In this document: piece after piece, positions 24,866 through 33,633 of the stretch
Layout of the letters: each line of letters starts with the position of its first letter
How positions within the stretch are numbered: the stretch's first letter is position 1
NCBI RefSeq assembly: GCF_006569205.1
Contig: NZ_VIGD01000002.1
Coordinates: forward strand, 1-64,000
DNA from: Ureibacillus terrenus
GTDB taxonomy: Bacteria > Bacillota > Bacilli > Bacillales_A > Planococcaceae
Reading direction: 5' to 3'
Length of the DNA: 64,000 nucleotides
Notes under the pieces: generated by a model
What the model saw: the letters and a program-made list of their open reading frames with translations, nothing else
What the model was told of the DNA's origin: nothing
Databases searched by the model: none
Position numbers and translations under genes: made by a program

Positions 24866-25849
24866 TTGAAAAGGAAAAAAATTTTATTTTTTACTTTTAT
24901 TAGCATTATGTTGCTGATGCTGCTTGGTGCGTGCGGAGGTAATGAAAGCTCCAGCGACGGTTCAACAGAGGGGGATCAAAATAAATCAGCCGATATTAAA
25001 TTTTTGAGCTTGGTAACCGGTAGTACACAAGGTACTTATTATGCATTGGGAGGTACTTTTGCGGAATTGATTACAAGCGAAACGGGCATTAAAACGACTG
25101 CCGAAGTTTCACAAGCCTCCACTGCAAACATCAATGCTTTGAAAGCGGGCGATGCTGAAATCGCTTTCGTGCAAACGGACATTGCTTATTATGCAAAAAA
25201 CGGCCAATTAATGTTTGAAGGGGAACCGATGGAAGATCTGGTGGCAATCGGCGCTCTTTATCCGGAAACAGTGCAGCTGGTCACAACTGCAAAATCGGGC
25301 ATTAAATCTTTTGAAGATTTAAAAGGTAAAAAAGTTTCGGTAGGAGCTCCGGGTTCAGGCACTTATGCAAACGCGGAACAATTGCTGGAAGTGCACGGTT
25401 TAACTATGGACGACATTCAGCCTCAGAACTTGGACTTTGGTGAATCCGTGGACAGCCTGCAAACAGGACAAATTGATGCGGCATTCATTACTGCCGGCTA
25501 TCCGACAGCCGCTGTGGAATCATTGGGTGCACAGGCGGATGTGGTGATTATTCCGGTAGATCCTGAAAAAGCGAAAGCATTGATCGAAAAATACCCATAT
25601 TATACAGAAGATGTGATTCCGAAAGGCACTTACGGCCTATCTGAAGATGTGCCGACTGTTTCGGTGCTTGCAATGCTTGCGGTGAAAAAAGATTTGCCTG
25701 ATGAAGTGGCATACGGAATTGCAAAAGCCATCTATGAAAATACAGACAAAATCGGCCACGCCAAAGCGGCATTCATTAAGAAAGAAACCGCTTTAGACGG
25801 TATTGGCATTGACGTGCATCCCGGCGCGAAAAAATATTTCGAAGAGTAA
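24866..25849 (+). CDS. TAXI-family TRAP transporter solute-binding lipoprotein
   Basis: The 327-residue protein is taken from TTG 24866, preceded by GGAGGGAG at seven bases; the longer frame from 24812 starts at the promoter. It has a lipoprotein signal with lipobox LGAC. The mature part matches the TAXI (TRAP-associated extracytoplasmic immunogenic) family: SLVTGSTQGTYYALGGTFAELI, then EVSQASTANINALKAGDAEIAFVQ and KGKKVSVGAPGSGTYANAEQLL. TAXI proteins bind small carboxylates or amino acids such as glutamate and pass them to a fused TRAP permease, encoded two genes downstream. Confidence 0.9.
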   Translation: MKRKKILFFTFISIMLLMLLGACGGNESSSDGSTEGDQNKSADIKFLSLVTGSTQGTYYALGGTFAELITSETGIKTTAEVSQASTANINALKAGDAEIAFVQTDIAYYAKNGQLMFEGEPMEDLVAIGALYPETVQLVTTAKSGIKSFEDLKGKKVSVGAPGSGTYANAEQLLEVHGLTMDDIQPQNLDFGESVDSLQTGQIDAAFITAGYPTAAVESLGAQADVVIIPVDPEKAKALIEKYPYYTEDVIPKGTYGLSEDVPTVSVLAMLAVKKDLPDEVAYGIAKAIYENTDKIGHAKAAFIKKETALDGIGIDVHPGAKKYFEE

Positions 25850-25916
25850 TTGATGAGCGTGGTGAAGGGCTTGAAGGCGGATGCTTCTTCAGGCCCTTTA
25901 TATATGGGGCGGTAAG

Positions 25917-26456
25917 ATGAGAATAATAGTGACTCTGATTGTTATATCTGCTGTTTTTGCCATATTCTTATTTATGCCTGTTTTTCCGTCCATTTCTTTT
26001 ACCGAAACAAAAACGGAACGACCATCGATGTACTACATAAATTTAGGTGAAGATAGAATTTTTCAAATACGTTTCATCCATTCGATTCATCTAACGGATG
26101 TTTTGGAAACATATGAAGTCGTCGATGGCAAAATCAAAATGGTTTCGATGGAGTATGAAGACGTGGCTGTCGGGATGCCGGCTCATGCGGAAGAAGGGCA
26201 AACATTGTTATATGAGGATGGTATTTATAAGCTTTATACAAATAGGATAGTGGAAAATTTTGTTCTCTATGTTGGAGATATCAATATGGATTTGGTGTTT
26301 TACTACGGCGGCAGGGAATATGATTTGAAGAAAATTCTTCAGCGGGGAAGTTCTTACACCGTCGAAATCCGAAGCGTCTCCCTTTATGACAAAATGAAAG
26401 GAGTGCGAATGGAATATGAAAGCCGTGGAAATGAGGAATCAAGACAAGCTGAATGA
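25917..26456 (+). CDS. DUF1850 protein, TRAP-associated
   Basis: The 179-residue protein begins MRIIVTLIVISAVFAIFLF, a signal anchor; ATG 25917 follows a GGGGCGG ribosome site. It has the DUF1850 pattern (RFIHSIHLTDVLETYEV near residue 48, YEDVAVGMPAHAEEG near 80). DUF1850 genes commonly sit between TAXI binding proteins and fused TRAP permeases, as here, but their role is unknown. Its last 41 bases overlap the permease gene, implying translational coupling. Confidence 0.75.
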   Translation: MRIIVTLIVISAVFAIFLFMPVFPSISFTETKTERPSMYYINLGEDRIFQIRFIHSIHLTDVLETYEVVDGKIKMVSMEYEDVAVGMPAHAEEGQTLLYEDGIYKLYTNRIVENFVLYVGDINMDLVFYYGGREYDLKKILQRGSSYTVEIRSVSLYDKMKGVRMEYESRGNEESRQAE

Positions 26457-28425
26457 AGAACAGCTGGCACAAGAGCTGTTGGAAAAATTCGATACGGAAT
26501 CAAACTTTAGACAATTGGGAGGAATAATGAAATGGGTTGTGTACTGCATACTTCTCGCCTTTTCATTATTCCAATTATATACTGCCATTTTTGGCGCTTT
26601 TACTGCATATATTCAGCGAAGCATCCATCTCGGATTTGCGCTGACCATCATCTTTTTGCTGTTTCCGCCCAGAAAAAAAGGGTTGAAAACAAGAATCGCT
26701 TTCTATGATTATATTTTGGCCCTTATAGCGGCAATTTGCGGCATCTATTGGACGCTTAACTATGAAAGGCTTGTTACTAGTTTAGGAACAATCAATCAGT
26801 TGGATTTTATCGTTGGCGGATTGGTGATCCTGCTGGTTTTGGAAGCCGCGAGAAGAACGGTAGGATTGCCGATTGTGGTGATTGCAATACTCTTTTTATT
26901 GTATGCCATCTTTGGCCCCTACATGCCGAATTTTTTGGCCCATCGCGGACAATCATTGGAACAGCTTGTCAATTTGATGTATTTTTCTACAGACGGGATT
27001 TTGGGTACGCCAATCAGCGTATCGGCGACTTATATCTTTGCCTTCTTATTGTTCGGAGCTTTTTTAGTAAAGACCGGCGTAGGGGAGTATTTTAACGACC
27101 TGGCCATCTCTGTTGCCGGCAAGCTTGTAGGGGGACCGGCCAAAGTGGCGGTATTTTCGTCCGCTTTGCAAGGGACGATTTCCGGCAGCTCCGTGGCAAA
27201 TGTCGTTACTTCCGGTGTTTATACGATTCCTATGATGAAAAGGCTCGGATATAAAAGGGAATTCGCCGGCGCCGTTGAAGCGGCCGCTTCCACCGGAGGG
27301 CAGATCATGCCGCCAATCATGGGGGCAGCGGCATTCTTGATGGTCGAATTTATCGGCCGTGGCGTAACGTATTGGGATATTGCGAAATCCGCGGCCATTC
27401 CTGCAATTTTATATTTCACCGGAATCTGGATTATGACCCATTTTGAAGCAAAAAAATTGGGTCTTCGTGGGTTGACGGATGAAGAATTGCCAAATCGCAA
27501 AGAAGTATTTAAAAAATTATATTTGCTGACACCGCTTGTTTTGATCATCATTATCATGATGATAGGGATTCCTGTGATTCATGCGGCATTGTATGGAATT
27601 CTCGCATGCATTGTCGTGGGCTTTCTAAATAAGGACGTAAAGTTTGGTTTGAGAGAAATTATTGACGCCTTGGCCGACGGGGCGAGAACAGCGCTGGGAG
27701 TGGCTGCCGCAACAGCCTGTGCCGGCATAATTGTGGGGGTTGTGGTGAAAACAGGACTCGGTTTAAGCCTGGCAAGCGGTTTGGTGGAAATTGCCGGAGG
27801 AAATGTTTTATTAACCTTATTCCTCGTCATGATTGCTTCTTTAATTTTAGGGATGGGCGCTCCAACGACTGCAAACTATATCATTACTTCAACCATAGCA
27901 GCCCCTGCAATCGTCGCTTTGCTTGCACCCGATGTTCCGTTATCAGCGGTGCCGGTTGTAACAATATTATCTGCCCATTTCTTCGTATTCTATTTTGGTA
28001 TTATTGCAGATATCACGCCGCCAGTGGCACTGGCAGCCTTTACAGCGACGGCCATTTCCGGAGGGGAACCGATTAAGACAGGAATTCATTCTGCAAAATT
28101 GGCCATTGCGGCCTTTATCATTCCTTACATGATTATTTTCTCGCCGCAGCTGCTCATGATTGATGTAACAGTCATGGAAGTGCTTTGGGTGCTGCTTACA
28201 GCCATTATGGGCATGATTGCGATCGGTGCAGGGGTCATCGGATTCTGGTACCGCCGCATTAATTGGATTGAGAGGATCATCCTGATTGTTGCAGGGCTCC
28301 TTATGGTTTATCCGGAGTCACTTTCGGACATCATCGGTTTAGCCATTTTCGGGATCATGTTTGCCATTCAATGGTTTACGAAAAATAAAGGGGAACATAA
28401 AATGGAAATGGCCAAGAACCGATAA
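26416..28425 (+). CDS. Fused TRAP transporter permease (DctQ-DctM type, TAXI system)
   Basis: The 669-residue integral membrane protein has an N-terminal group of membrane segments corresponding to DctQ and a large DctM-like remainder. Conserved stretches include GTPISVSATYIFAFLLFGAFLVKTG, the SSVANVVTSGVYTIPMMKR loop, GGQIMPPIMGAAAFLM, and GMGAPTTANYII, typical of fused 4TM/12TM TRAP permeases. It is a secondary importer driven by a sodium or proton gradient, receiving its ligand from the TAXI lipoprotein. It overlaps the DUF1850 gene; ATG 26431 is an alternative start. Confidence 0.92.
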   Translation: MKAVEMRNQDKLNEEQLAQELLEKFDTESNFRQLGGIMKWVVYCILLAFSLFQLYTAIFGAFTAYIQRSIHLGFALTIIFLLFPPRKKGLKTRIAFYDYILALIAAICGIYWTLNYERLVTSLGTINQLDFIVGGLVILLVLEAARRTVGLPIVVIAILFLLYAIFGPYMPNFLAHRGQSLEQLVNLMYFSTDGILGTPISVSATYIFAFLLFGAFLVKTGVGEYFNDLAISVAGKLVGGPAKVAVFSSALQGTISGSSVANVVTSGVYTIPMMKRLGYKREFAGAVEAAASTGGQIMPPIMGAAAFLMVEFIGRGVTYWDIAKSAAIPAILYFTGIWIMTHFEAKKLGLRGLTDEELPNRKEVFKKLYLLTPLVLIIIIMMIGIPVIHAALYGILACIVVGFLNKDVKFGLREIIDALADGARTALGVAAATACAGIIVGVVVKTGLGLSLASGLVEIAGGNVLLTLFLVMIASLILGMGAPTTANYIITSTIAAPAIVALLAPDVPLSAVPVVTILSAHFFVFYFGIIADITPPVALAAFTATAISGGEPIKTGIHSAKLAIAAFIIPYMIIFSPQLLMIDVTVMEVLWVLLTAIMGMIAIGAGVIGFWYRRINWIERIILIVAGLLMVYPESLSDIIGLAIFGIMFAIQWFTKNKGEHKMEMAKNR

Positions 28426-28432
28426 ATTTCAT

Positions 28433-28460
28433 CCGCCTCGATATGAGGCGGTTTTTTTTT
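28433..28460 (+). terminator. Terminator of the TRAP operon
   Basis: CCGCCTC pairs with GAGGCGG around GATAT, followed by nine T residues. Confidence 0.88.
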
Positions 28461-28673
28461 ATAAAACGTAAGATTTTAATTGTTCAAGGAAAAGGGGAAG
28501 AAGTAGGCATAAAATCATAAATGCATAATATAAAATAAATAAATTTTTGAACAAAAAGTGTTCGAATGATTATTGTATGTGTGAAGTATTTGTTAAGGTG
28601 TGGGCGAAAGCAATTAATAAATAGTCAGACTTTTTGTATAATAGAGTAAGCAAAAGTATAGAGGTGCAAGGAT

Positions 28674-29789
28674 ATGGGTCAGGTAAAAACGTATGAAGAG
28701 GTCATATTTAGTTGGTTCGATCTTTTTCATAGTTGTCCGGAAGTAAGCTGGAAAGAATACCAAACAACCAATAAAATAGCAGCCATTTTGGATGAATTGA
28801 AAGTACCGTACAAACGTTTCAATGATATGACGGGACTGGTTGCCGAAATTGGAAATGGGGACGAAGTGGTCGCCGTCAGAGCGGATATTGACGCCCTTTG
28901 GCAGGAAGTCGACGGGGAAATGAGGGCCAACCATTCCTGTGGACATGACGCAAATATATCGATGGTGTTGGGCGCCTTGCTCAGAATCAAAGATTACCCG
29001 TTAAAGAAACGGGTCCGGTTCATTTTCCAACCGGCAGAAGAAGTCGGCGGAGGAGCCATTGAGATGGTAAAGCGCGGAATTGTGGATGATGTGTCTTATC
29101 TCTTTGGCATCCATTTGAGGCCGATTGAGGAGCTTCCTTTCGGCAAAGTATCCCCTGCCGTTCACCATGGAGCAGCGCTGTTCCTGCAAGGGGAAGTCCG
29201 GGGGGTAGATGCCCACGGAGCAAGGCCGCATCAGGGCAAAAATGCCATTGATGTCATTGTTGCCATACAGCAAATGTTGAAAAGCATTTATTTGAATCCT
29301 TTTGAGCCCCACAGCGTGAAATTGACAAAAGTCGTGGCGGATGGAGGCAGCGTAAATATCATTCCGGGAAATGCCACTTTTTCTATAGATATTCGCGCGC
29401 AAAAAAACAGAGTAATAGATGCGATTCAATTTCAAGTAGAACACGGCCTTCGAAATATCAGCAAACTGTTTGAAACCGATATTGTCTGGGATTGGTATGA
29501 TAAGACACCAGGGGCGGAAGTTTCGGAAGAAGCGAAGAAAATTGCCGAAAAAGCCATCATGGATACAGTTGGCGAAGGCTTCCTGGCCGATCCGGTGCAA
29601 ACGCCGGGCAGCGACGACTTCCATTTCTATACGGTTTCCAAACCTGAATTGAAAGCGACGATGATTGGCATCGGGGCGGATTTGAAGCCGGGCCTTCATC
29701 ATCCTCATATGACATTCAACAAAGATGCGCTGATTATTGGCGCGAAAGTTTTGGCTAAAACATTATTCAATGCGACAGAATATAAATAA
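28674..29789 (+). CDS. M20-family amidohydrolase (AmhX-like)
   Basis: This 371-residue protein starts at ATG 28674 with GAGGTG upstream and TATAAT at 28637. It shows the M20D metal-binding pattern: AVRADIDALWQEVDG, the HSCGHDANISMVLGAL motif, FQPAEEVGGGAIEMV with the catalytic glutamates, and the late HHPHMTFN histidine. The family removes acyl groups from amino acids or cleaves aminoacyl conjugates; the closest pattern I recognise is the AmhX amidohydrolase of bacilli. It begins a three-gene unit with an enolase-superfamily epimerase and a GNAT enzyme. In some Geobacillus operons such a trio converts D- to L-amino acids through N-succinyl intermediates. Confidence 0.85.
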   Translation: MGQVKTYEEVIFSWFDLFHSCPEVSWKEYQTTNKIAAILDELKVPYKRFNDMTGLVAEIGNGDEVVAVRADIDALWQEVDGEMRANHSCGHDANISMVLGALLRIKDYPLKKRVRFIFQPAEEVGGGAIEMVKRGIVDDVSYLFGIHLRPIEELPFGKVSPAVHHGAALFLQGEVRGVDAHGARPHQGKNAIDVIVAIQQMLKSIYLNPFEPHSVKLTKVVADGGSVNIIPGNATFSIDIRAQKNRVIDAIQFQVEHGLRNISKLFETDIVWDWYDKTPGAEVSEEAKKIAEKAIMDTVGEGFLADPVQTPGSDDFHFYTVSKPELKATMIGIGADLKPGLHHPHMTFNKDALIIGAKVLAKTLFNATEYK

Positions 29790-29808
29790 CAGAAGGAAGT
29801 AGGCATCC

Positions 29809-30924
29809 ATGAACATACAGAAGATAGAAATTTTTTCGGTTGATTTCCCGCTTGTCAAACCGTTTATTGTAAGTTACGGTACGTTCCCGGTAATGCCATC
29901 GATTATCGTAAAATTGACAACTTCCGAAGGTTTTATTGGATGGGGGGAAAGCGTGCCGGACGAACATGTGACAGGGGAAACAATTGAATCCACTTTTCAT
30001 GTACTCAAACATTCTTTGGCACCTGCTATGCTGAATGAAAACCCTTTTCATATAGAAAAAATCCACGACAAAATGGACCGCATTGTAAAAGGTGTGCCGA
30101 GTGCAAAAGCGGCCATCGATATTGCCTGTTTTGACGTGACGGGAAAAAAACTCGGCGTCCCGGTTTACCAATTGATTGGCGGAAGGTTTCACAAGAAGTT
30201 CCCTGTTACCCATGTCTTAAGCATAGATGAACCTGAAAAAATGGCAGAGGAAGCGGATCAGAAAGTGAAAGAAGGATATCGTTCCTTCAAAATGAAAGTC
30301 GGTACCGATGTGGAAAGTGATGTCGAAAGAATTAAAGCCGTAAGACAGCGTGTTGGAGAGCATGTTGCAATCCGCATCGATGTCAACCAAGGATGGGTCA
30401 ATAGTTCAAATACATTGAGAGCAGTGCGCAAGCTGGAATCCCTTGGAATTGATTGGCTTGAACAGCCGGTTCGCGCGGAGGATATAGATGCAATGGCGGA
30501 AGTGAAATCGAAATCCGCTATTCCGATCATGATTGACGAAGGGCTTTGCTCTGTAAGGGATATGCGTGAAGTCATCGCCAAAAAAGCGGCGGATAAAGCC
30601 AACATTAAGCTGATGAAATGCGGCGGCATTTATCCGGCTGTAAAGCTTATAGCGATGGCAGAGATGGGCGGCATTGAGTGCCAAATCGGTTCGATGGTGG
30701 AATCCTCGATTGCATCGGCTGCAGGCTTTCATGTGGCTTTTTCGAAAAAAAATGTGAAAAGTGTCGAACTGACGGGTCCTCTTAAATTTAAAACAGATAT
30801 CGGCGATTTGAAAAAAAGCTACAATATCCCTTTTATCGAGCTGAATGAAAAGGCGGGATTAGGGGTTGAAGTGAATGAAGCCGTATTGTCCGAATTAACG
30901 GTTGATTCTTGCGTGATTGAATAA
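29809..30924 (+). CDS. Enolase-superfamily epimerase (dipeptide epimerase / MLE subgroup)
   Basis: The 371-residue protein has the MLE-subgroup catalytic set: SFKMKVG with the paired lysines (about residues 160-162), the three metal ligands in RIDVNQGW, WLEQPV and IMIDEG, and the second base lysine in NIKLMKCGG. QIGSMVESS near the end fits L-Ala-D/L-Glu-type dipeptide epimerases better than classical N-succinylamino acid racemases, though specificity cannot be fixed by eye. The gene lies 19 bases after the M20 gene with GAAGGAAG before its ATG. It would invert an alpha carbon of a dipeptide or acyl amino acid handled by the neighbouring enzymes. Confidence 0.85.
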   Translation: MNIQKIEIFSVDFPLVKPFIVSYGTFPVMPSIIVKLTTSEGFIGWGESVPDEHVTGETIESTFHVLKHSLAPAMLNENPFHIEKIHDKMDRIVKGVPSAKAAIDIACFDVTGKKLGVPVYQLIGGRFHKKFPVTHVLSIDEPEKMAEEADQKVKEGYRSFKMKVGTDVESDVERIKAVRQRVGEHVAIRIDVNQGWVNSSNTLRAVRKLESLGIDWLEQPVRAEDIDAMAEVKSKSAIPIMIDEGLCSVRDMREVIAKKAADKANIKLMKCGGIYPAVKLIAMAEMGGIECQIGSMVESSIASAAGFHVAFSKKNVKSVELTGPLKFKTDIGDLKKSYNIPFIELNEKAGLGVEVNEAVLSELTVDSCVIE

Positions 30925-30944
30925 TAAAGTAGGTGGCTATTATA

Positions 30945-31649
30945 ATGAGTGAAATCATTGAACAAGGCGTTTTAAGAGATATTCCTTATCATGTCAAAAA
31001 GCTGAAGGTTGATGATCTGCCCCAAATTTTGGATCTCCAACGGACGGTCGTTGATGCACTCCCCCATAAAGATATATTGGAGCCCCTCTCCGCTGAGGAA
31101 TTCGAATATATTTTAAAGGGCAATGGAATCGTCATCGGCGTTTTTGTCGGTGATCGGCTGATCGCCTTTCGCGCCCTCCTCATCCCTGAAATTGATGACC
31201 AGCACCTTGGAAAAGATATAGGATTAAATGAGGAAGATTTAAAGCGGGTCATTTATCAGGAAATTTCCAACGTGCATCCTGAATTTCGCGGACATGGATT
31301 GCAAAAGAAAATGGCCAAAATCATCATGAAACTAATTGATGACTCGGAATTCGATTATGTCATGGCAACGGTGATGCCTTATAATATACCGAGCATAAAA
31401 GATAAGCTTCATCAGGGCATGCATATCGCGGCGTTGAAGGAAAAATACGGGGGGAAATTACGGTATATTTTTGTCAAACCGTTGCGCAAAAAACTAAAGT
31501 TGAAAAAAGAAGCCGTGCTTATTCCAATGGGTGACATTGAAGGGCAGAAGAATCTATTACATAACGGATACATCGGTGTTGCCATCAAGCACCAATGCGA
31601 TGATTGGTATGTCGAATATAGAAAAGTTGAGGCAGAAGACTTGGGGTAA
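30945..31649 (+). CDS. GNAT-type N-acyltransferase
   Basis: The 234-residue protein starts at ATG 30945 after GTAGGTGG; the frame is open from GTG 30933. The acyl-CoA-binding loop of GNAT enzymes is seen as VHPEFRGHGLQKKMAKIIM (about residues 103-121), preceded by IGVFVGDRLIAFRALLIP. A C-terminal extension of about 60 residues is unassigned. It is the third gene of the M20-epimerase unit, so it may acylate an amino acid substrate of the epimerase or detoxify one; this is inferred from context. Confidence 0.75.
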   Translation: MSEIIEQGVLRDIPYHVKKLKVDDLPQILDLQRTVVDALPHKDILEPLSAEEFEYILKGNGIVIGVFVGDRLIAFRALLIPEIDDQHLGKDIGLNEEDLKRVIYQEISNVHPEFRGHGLQKKMAKIIMKLIDDSEFDYVMATVMPYNIPSIKDKLHQGMHIAALKEKYGGKLRYIFVKPLRKKLKLKKEAVLIPMGDIEGQKNLLHNGYIGVAIKHQCDDWYVEYRKVEAEDLG

Positions 31650-31664
31650 ACCAAGTCTTTTTTA
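31638..31664 (+). terminator. Terminator of the M20-epimerase-GNAT unit
   Basis: GACTTGG pairs with CCAAGTC around GGTAAA, followed by TTTTTTA. The left arm lies inside the last codons of the GNAT gene. Confidence 0.85.
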
Positions 31665-31722
31665 TTTCATTTTTACTGGGAAGGAAAGAAGGAAGCAGAT
31701 AAGGGCCTATATTTCCCAAACT

Positions 31723-31754
31723 AAAAAACAACAAGCCAAGGGACTTGTTGTTTT
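31723..31754 (-). terminator. Terminator of the yitT-like gene
   Basis: AAAACAACAAG and CTTGTTGTTTT form a stem around CCAAGGGA; on the minus strand a T run follows. It lies just past the YitT-like stop codon at 31759. Confidence 0.75.
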
Positions 31755-31758
31755 GGTT

Positions 31759-32625
31759 CTAGTGGATATTTCTTTTCTTGAAGCTGCCGCCGCGGACTTC
31801 CGCAATATCATCAAATGTGATGAAGGCATCCGGATCCTTTTGGCGCACAATCGATCTTAATTTGCTTTCCTCCATCCGGTTGATGACGCAATAGATGATT
31901 TCGACCGGTTCATTGGCATAGCCGCCGATTCCATTTAAATAAGTGACGCTTCGGCCTAACCGGTGGATAATGGCTTGTCCGATTTCTCTGGAATGTTTGC
32001 TGATGATGGTAACGGACTTTGCATCTTCAAGACCGTTTTCAATAATGCTGATGACTTTTGAAGCAATGTAGTAAGCGATCGCTGAAGAAAGGGCCCCTTC
32101 AATGCCGAATACGAAACCTACAAAAATGAAGATAAATACATTGATGACCAAGATGATTTCCCCTGTTGAAAAAGGCACTTTTCTGCTGATTAACACAGCC
32201 AGCATGTCCGTGCCGTCCAAGGCGCCGCCGTTGCGCAATGCCAGCCCCATGCCAATCCCGAGCAATATTCCGCCTGAAATGGTAACCAACAAAGAATCAT
32301 CATGGATAATCGTAGGGATATGATGCATTAAAGAAGTGGCAACCGATAGTGTTGCAATCCCGATGATGGAGTTGATGGCAAATGTTTTTCCGACTAATTT
32401 GTAGCCGAGGTAAATGAACGGGATGTTTAAGACTGCCAAGAAAAGACCTAATGGGAGCGGGGTAAGGATAGAGAGCATAATAGAGATACCGGTAATTCCA
32501 CCGTCCGAAACGTTGTTCGGAATTAAGACGGCTTCCAATCCATAAGCGGCAATGAATGCACCGATGACAATAAAGATGATGCTAACAATTCTACTTAGAA
32601 GAGTAGGTTCCTGATTTTCATGCAT
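31759..32625 (-). CDS. YitT-family membrane protein
   Basis: The predicted 288-residue form starts at ATG 32625 (MHENQEPTLLSRI), the usual length for this family; an open extension upstream to 32841 overlaps the neighbouring gene and lacks family similarity. It has five to six N-terminal membrane segments (IFIVIGAFIAAYGLEAVLIPNNVSDGG is diagnostic, split here) and a cytoplasmic C-terminal DUF2179 domain with EIIYCVINRMEESKLRSIV and the DPDAFITFDDIAEVRG signature. The function of the family is unknown; transport or signal binding through DUF2179 has been suggested. Confidence 0.85.
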   Translation of the reverse strand: MHENQEPTLLSRIVSIIFIVIGAFIAAYGLEAVLIPNNVSDGGITGISIMLSILTPLPLGLFLAVLNIPFIYLGYKLVGKTFAINSIIGIATLSVATSLMHHIPTIIHDDSLLVTISGGILLGIGMGLALRNGGALDGTDMLAVLISRKVPFSTGEIILVINVFIFIFVGFVFGIEGALSSAIAYYIASKVISIIENGLEDAKSVTIISKHSREIGQAIIHRLGRSVTYLNGIGGYANEPVEIIYCVINRMEESKLRSIVRQKDPDAFITFDDIAEVRGGSFKKRNIH

Positions 32626-32816
32626 ATATAAACGTTCCAATCCTTTCTTCACAGAATGCTTTTTTATTTTATCAAAAAATAAAATCTCTTGCATCAGCAA
32701 GTTCTCATAAATTTTTGTTGAATTAAGAATTAATAATGCAAAAAAAAGAAAAAGATTTCCAAAACTCATCGGAGTGACGGCTCTTACATCACCCGTGAGC
32801 AGGAAATCCCTTCGAG

Positions 32817-33524
32817 TTATTTCATTGGACAATAAGCGCATGCCGCAAGTCCGGGAATGTCTTTTGAAAAGCAGCAGCTTTTCCGAACCGGTTTGTTAAC
32901 GAGGTCCAACGGGCTTTTTCCGTTGGTATATTGATAGAACCAGGATTTGTTTGAGAAACGCTGCCAAACTTTCGAATCTTCCAGAATTTCAATATCTTCA
33001 AAAGCCCGGTCTGCCAAAAGCGGATTTTGAAGCAACTCATAATAATTCCATAACATGTATCCAAAAATGTTCTCCCAAAGGGTCAGCGGGGAGATGGTTG
33101 TCGTTTCCCGGAGCTGCATGATCACTTGGTGGGCCTGATACAGGATTTTTGAAATCACATATTCTCTTTCTTTCTCATCTACATAGCGGAAATCGGTCGG
33201 CGTAATGTATGTGCCGAGTGTATCGATTCCATATTCATGAACAAGAAAATACCGCACGTCTTCCAATTTGCCGTCCCAAATTTCGTCATATGCAGCGAGA
33301 AAATAAAATTGGGCGGCGACAAACATCCCGTAGCGCCGGCCGAAATGGGAAACCGCTGCCGCTTCTGTCCCCGCTTTTGTAATCTCCATCATAAGTTTCA
33401 GAAAATCTTTAAGAAAAAATTCCTTATGTACATTTTCCAATGTAAATAAAGGCGTTTTCGGCTCTTCTGTATAAATGCTGTAAGAATTTAAAAAGGCCAG
33501 TTGTTCATAAGTCAAGGCAGGCAT
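32817..33524 (-). CDS. FhuF-like iron-sulfur protein (possible siderophore-iron reductase)
   Basis: The start at 33524 (MPALTYEQLAF) has GGGGTG upstream and gives 235 residues; the open frame continues to 33818 through the pepT terminator and is not credible beyond 33524. The C-terminus is SCCFSKDIPGLAACAYCPMK, a CC-x10-C-x2-C arrangement typical of the [2Fe-2S] cluster of FhuF ferric-siderophore reductases. The remainder is helical without other motifs, as in FhuF. No siderophore transport genes are adjacent. It would reduce Fe(III) from imported chelates in the cytoplasm. Confidence 0.75.
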   Translation of the reverse strand: MPALTYEQLAFLNSYSIYTEEPKTPLFTLENVHKEFFLKDFLKLMMEITKAGTEAAAVSHFGRRYGMFVAAQFYFLAAYDEIWDGKLEDVRYFLVHEYGIDTLGTYITPTDFRYVDEKEREYVISKILYQAHQVIMQLRETTTISPLTLWENIFGYMLWNYYELLQNPLLADRAFEDIEILEDSKVWQRFSNKSWFYQYTNGKSPLDLVNKPVRKSCCFSKDIPGLAACAYCPMK

Positions 33525-33594
33525 TGTATCACCCCAGAGTTCATGTTTTATCGTTTTGGGAAAGGTTCCATGACGCAGGAACGATTCTATGCCA

Positions 33595-33628
33595 AGAAAA
33601 AACTTGCGAAGCGTTACTGCTTCGCAAG
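33595..33628 (-). terminator. Terminator of pepT
   Basis: On the minus strand CTTGCGAAGC and GCTTCGCAAG form a perfect 10-bp stem, followed by TTTTTTCTT. It lies six bases past the pepT stop codon. Confidence 0.9.
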
Positions 33629-33633
33629 AATTT

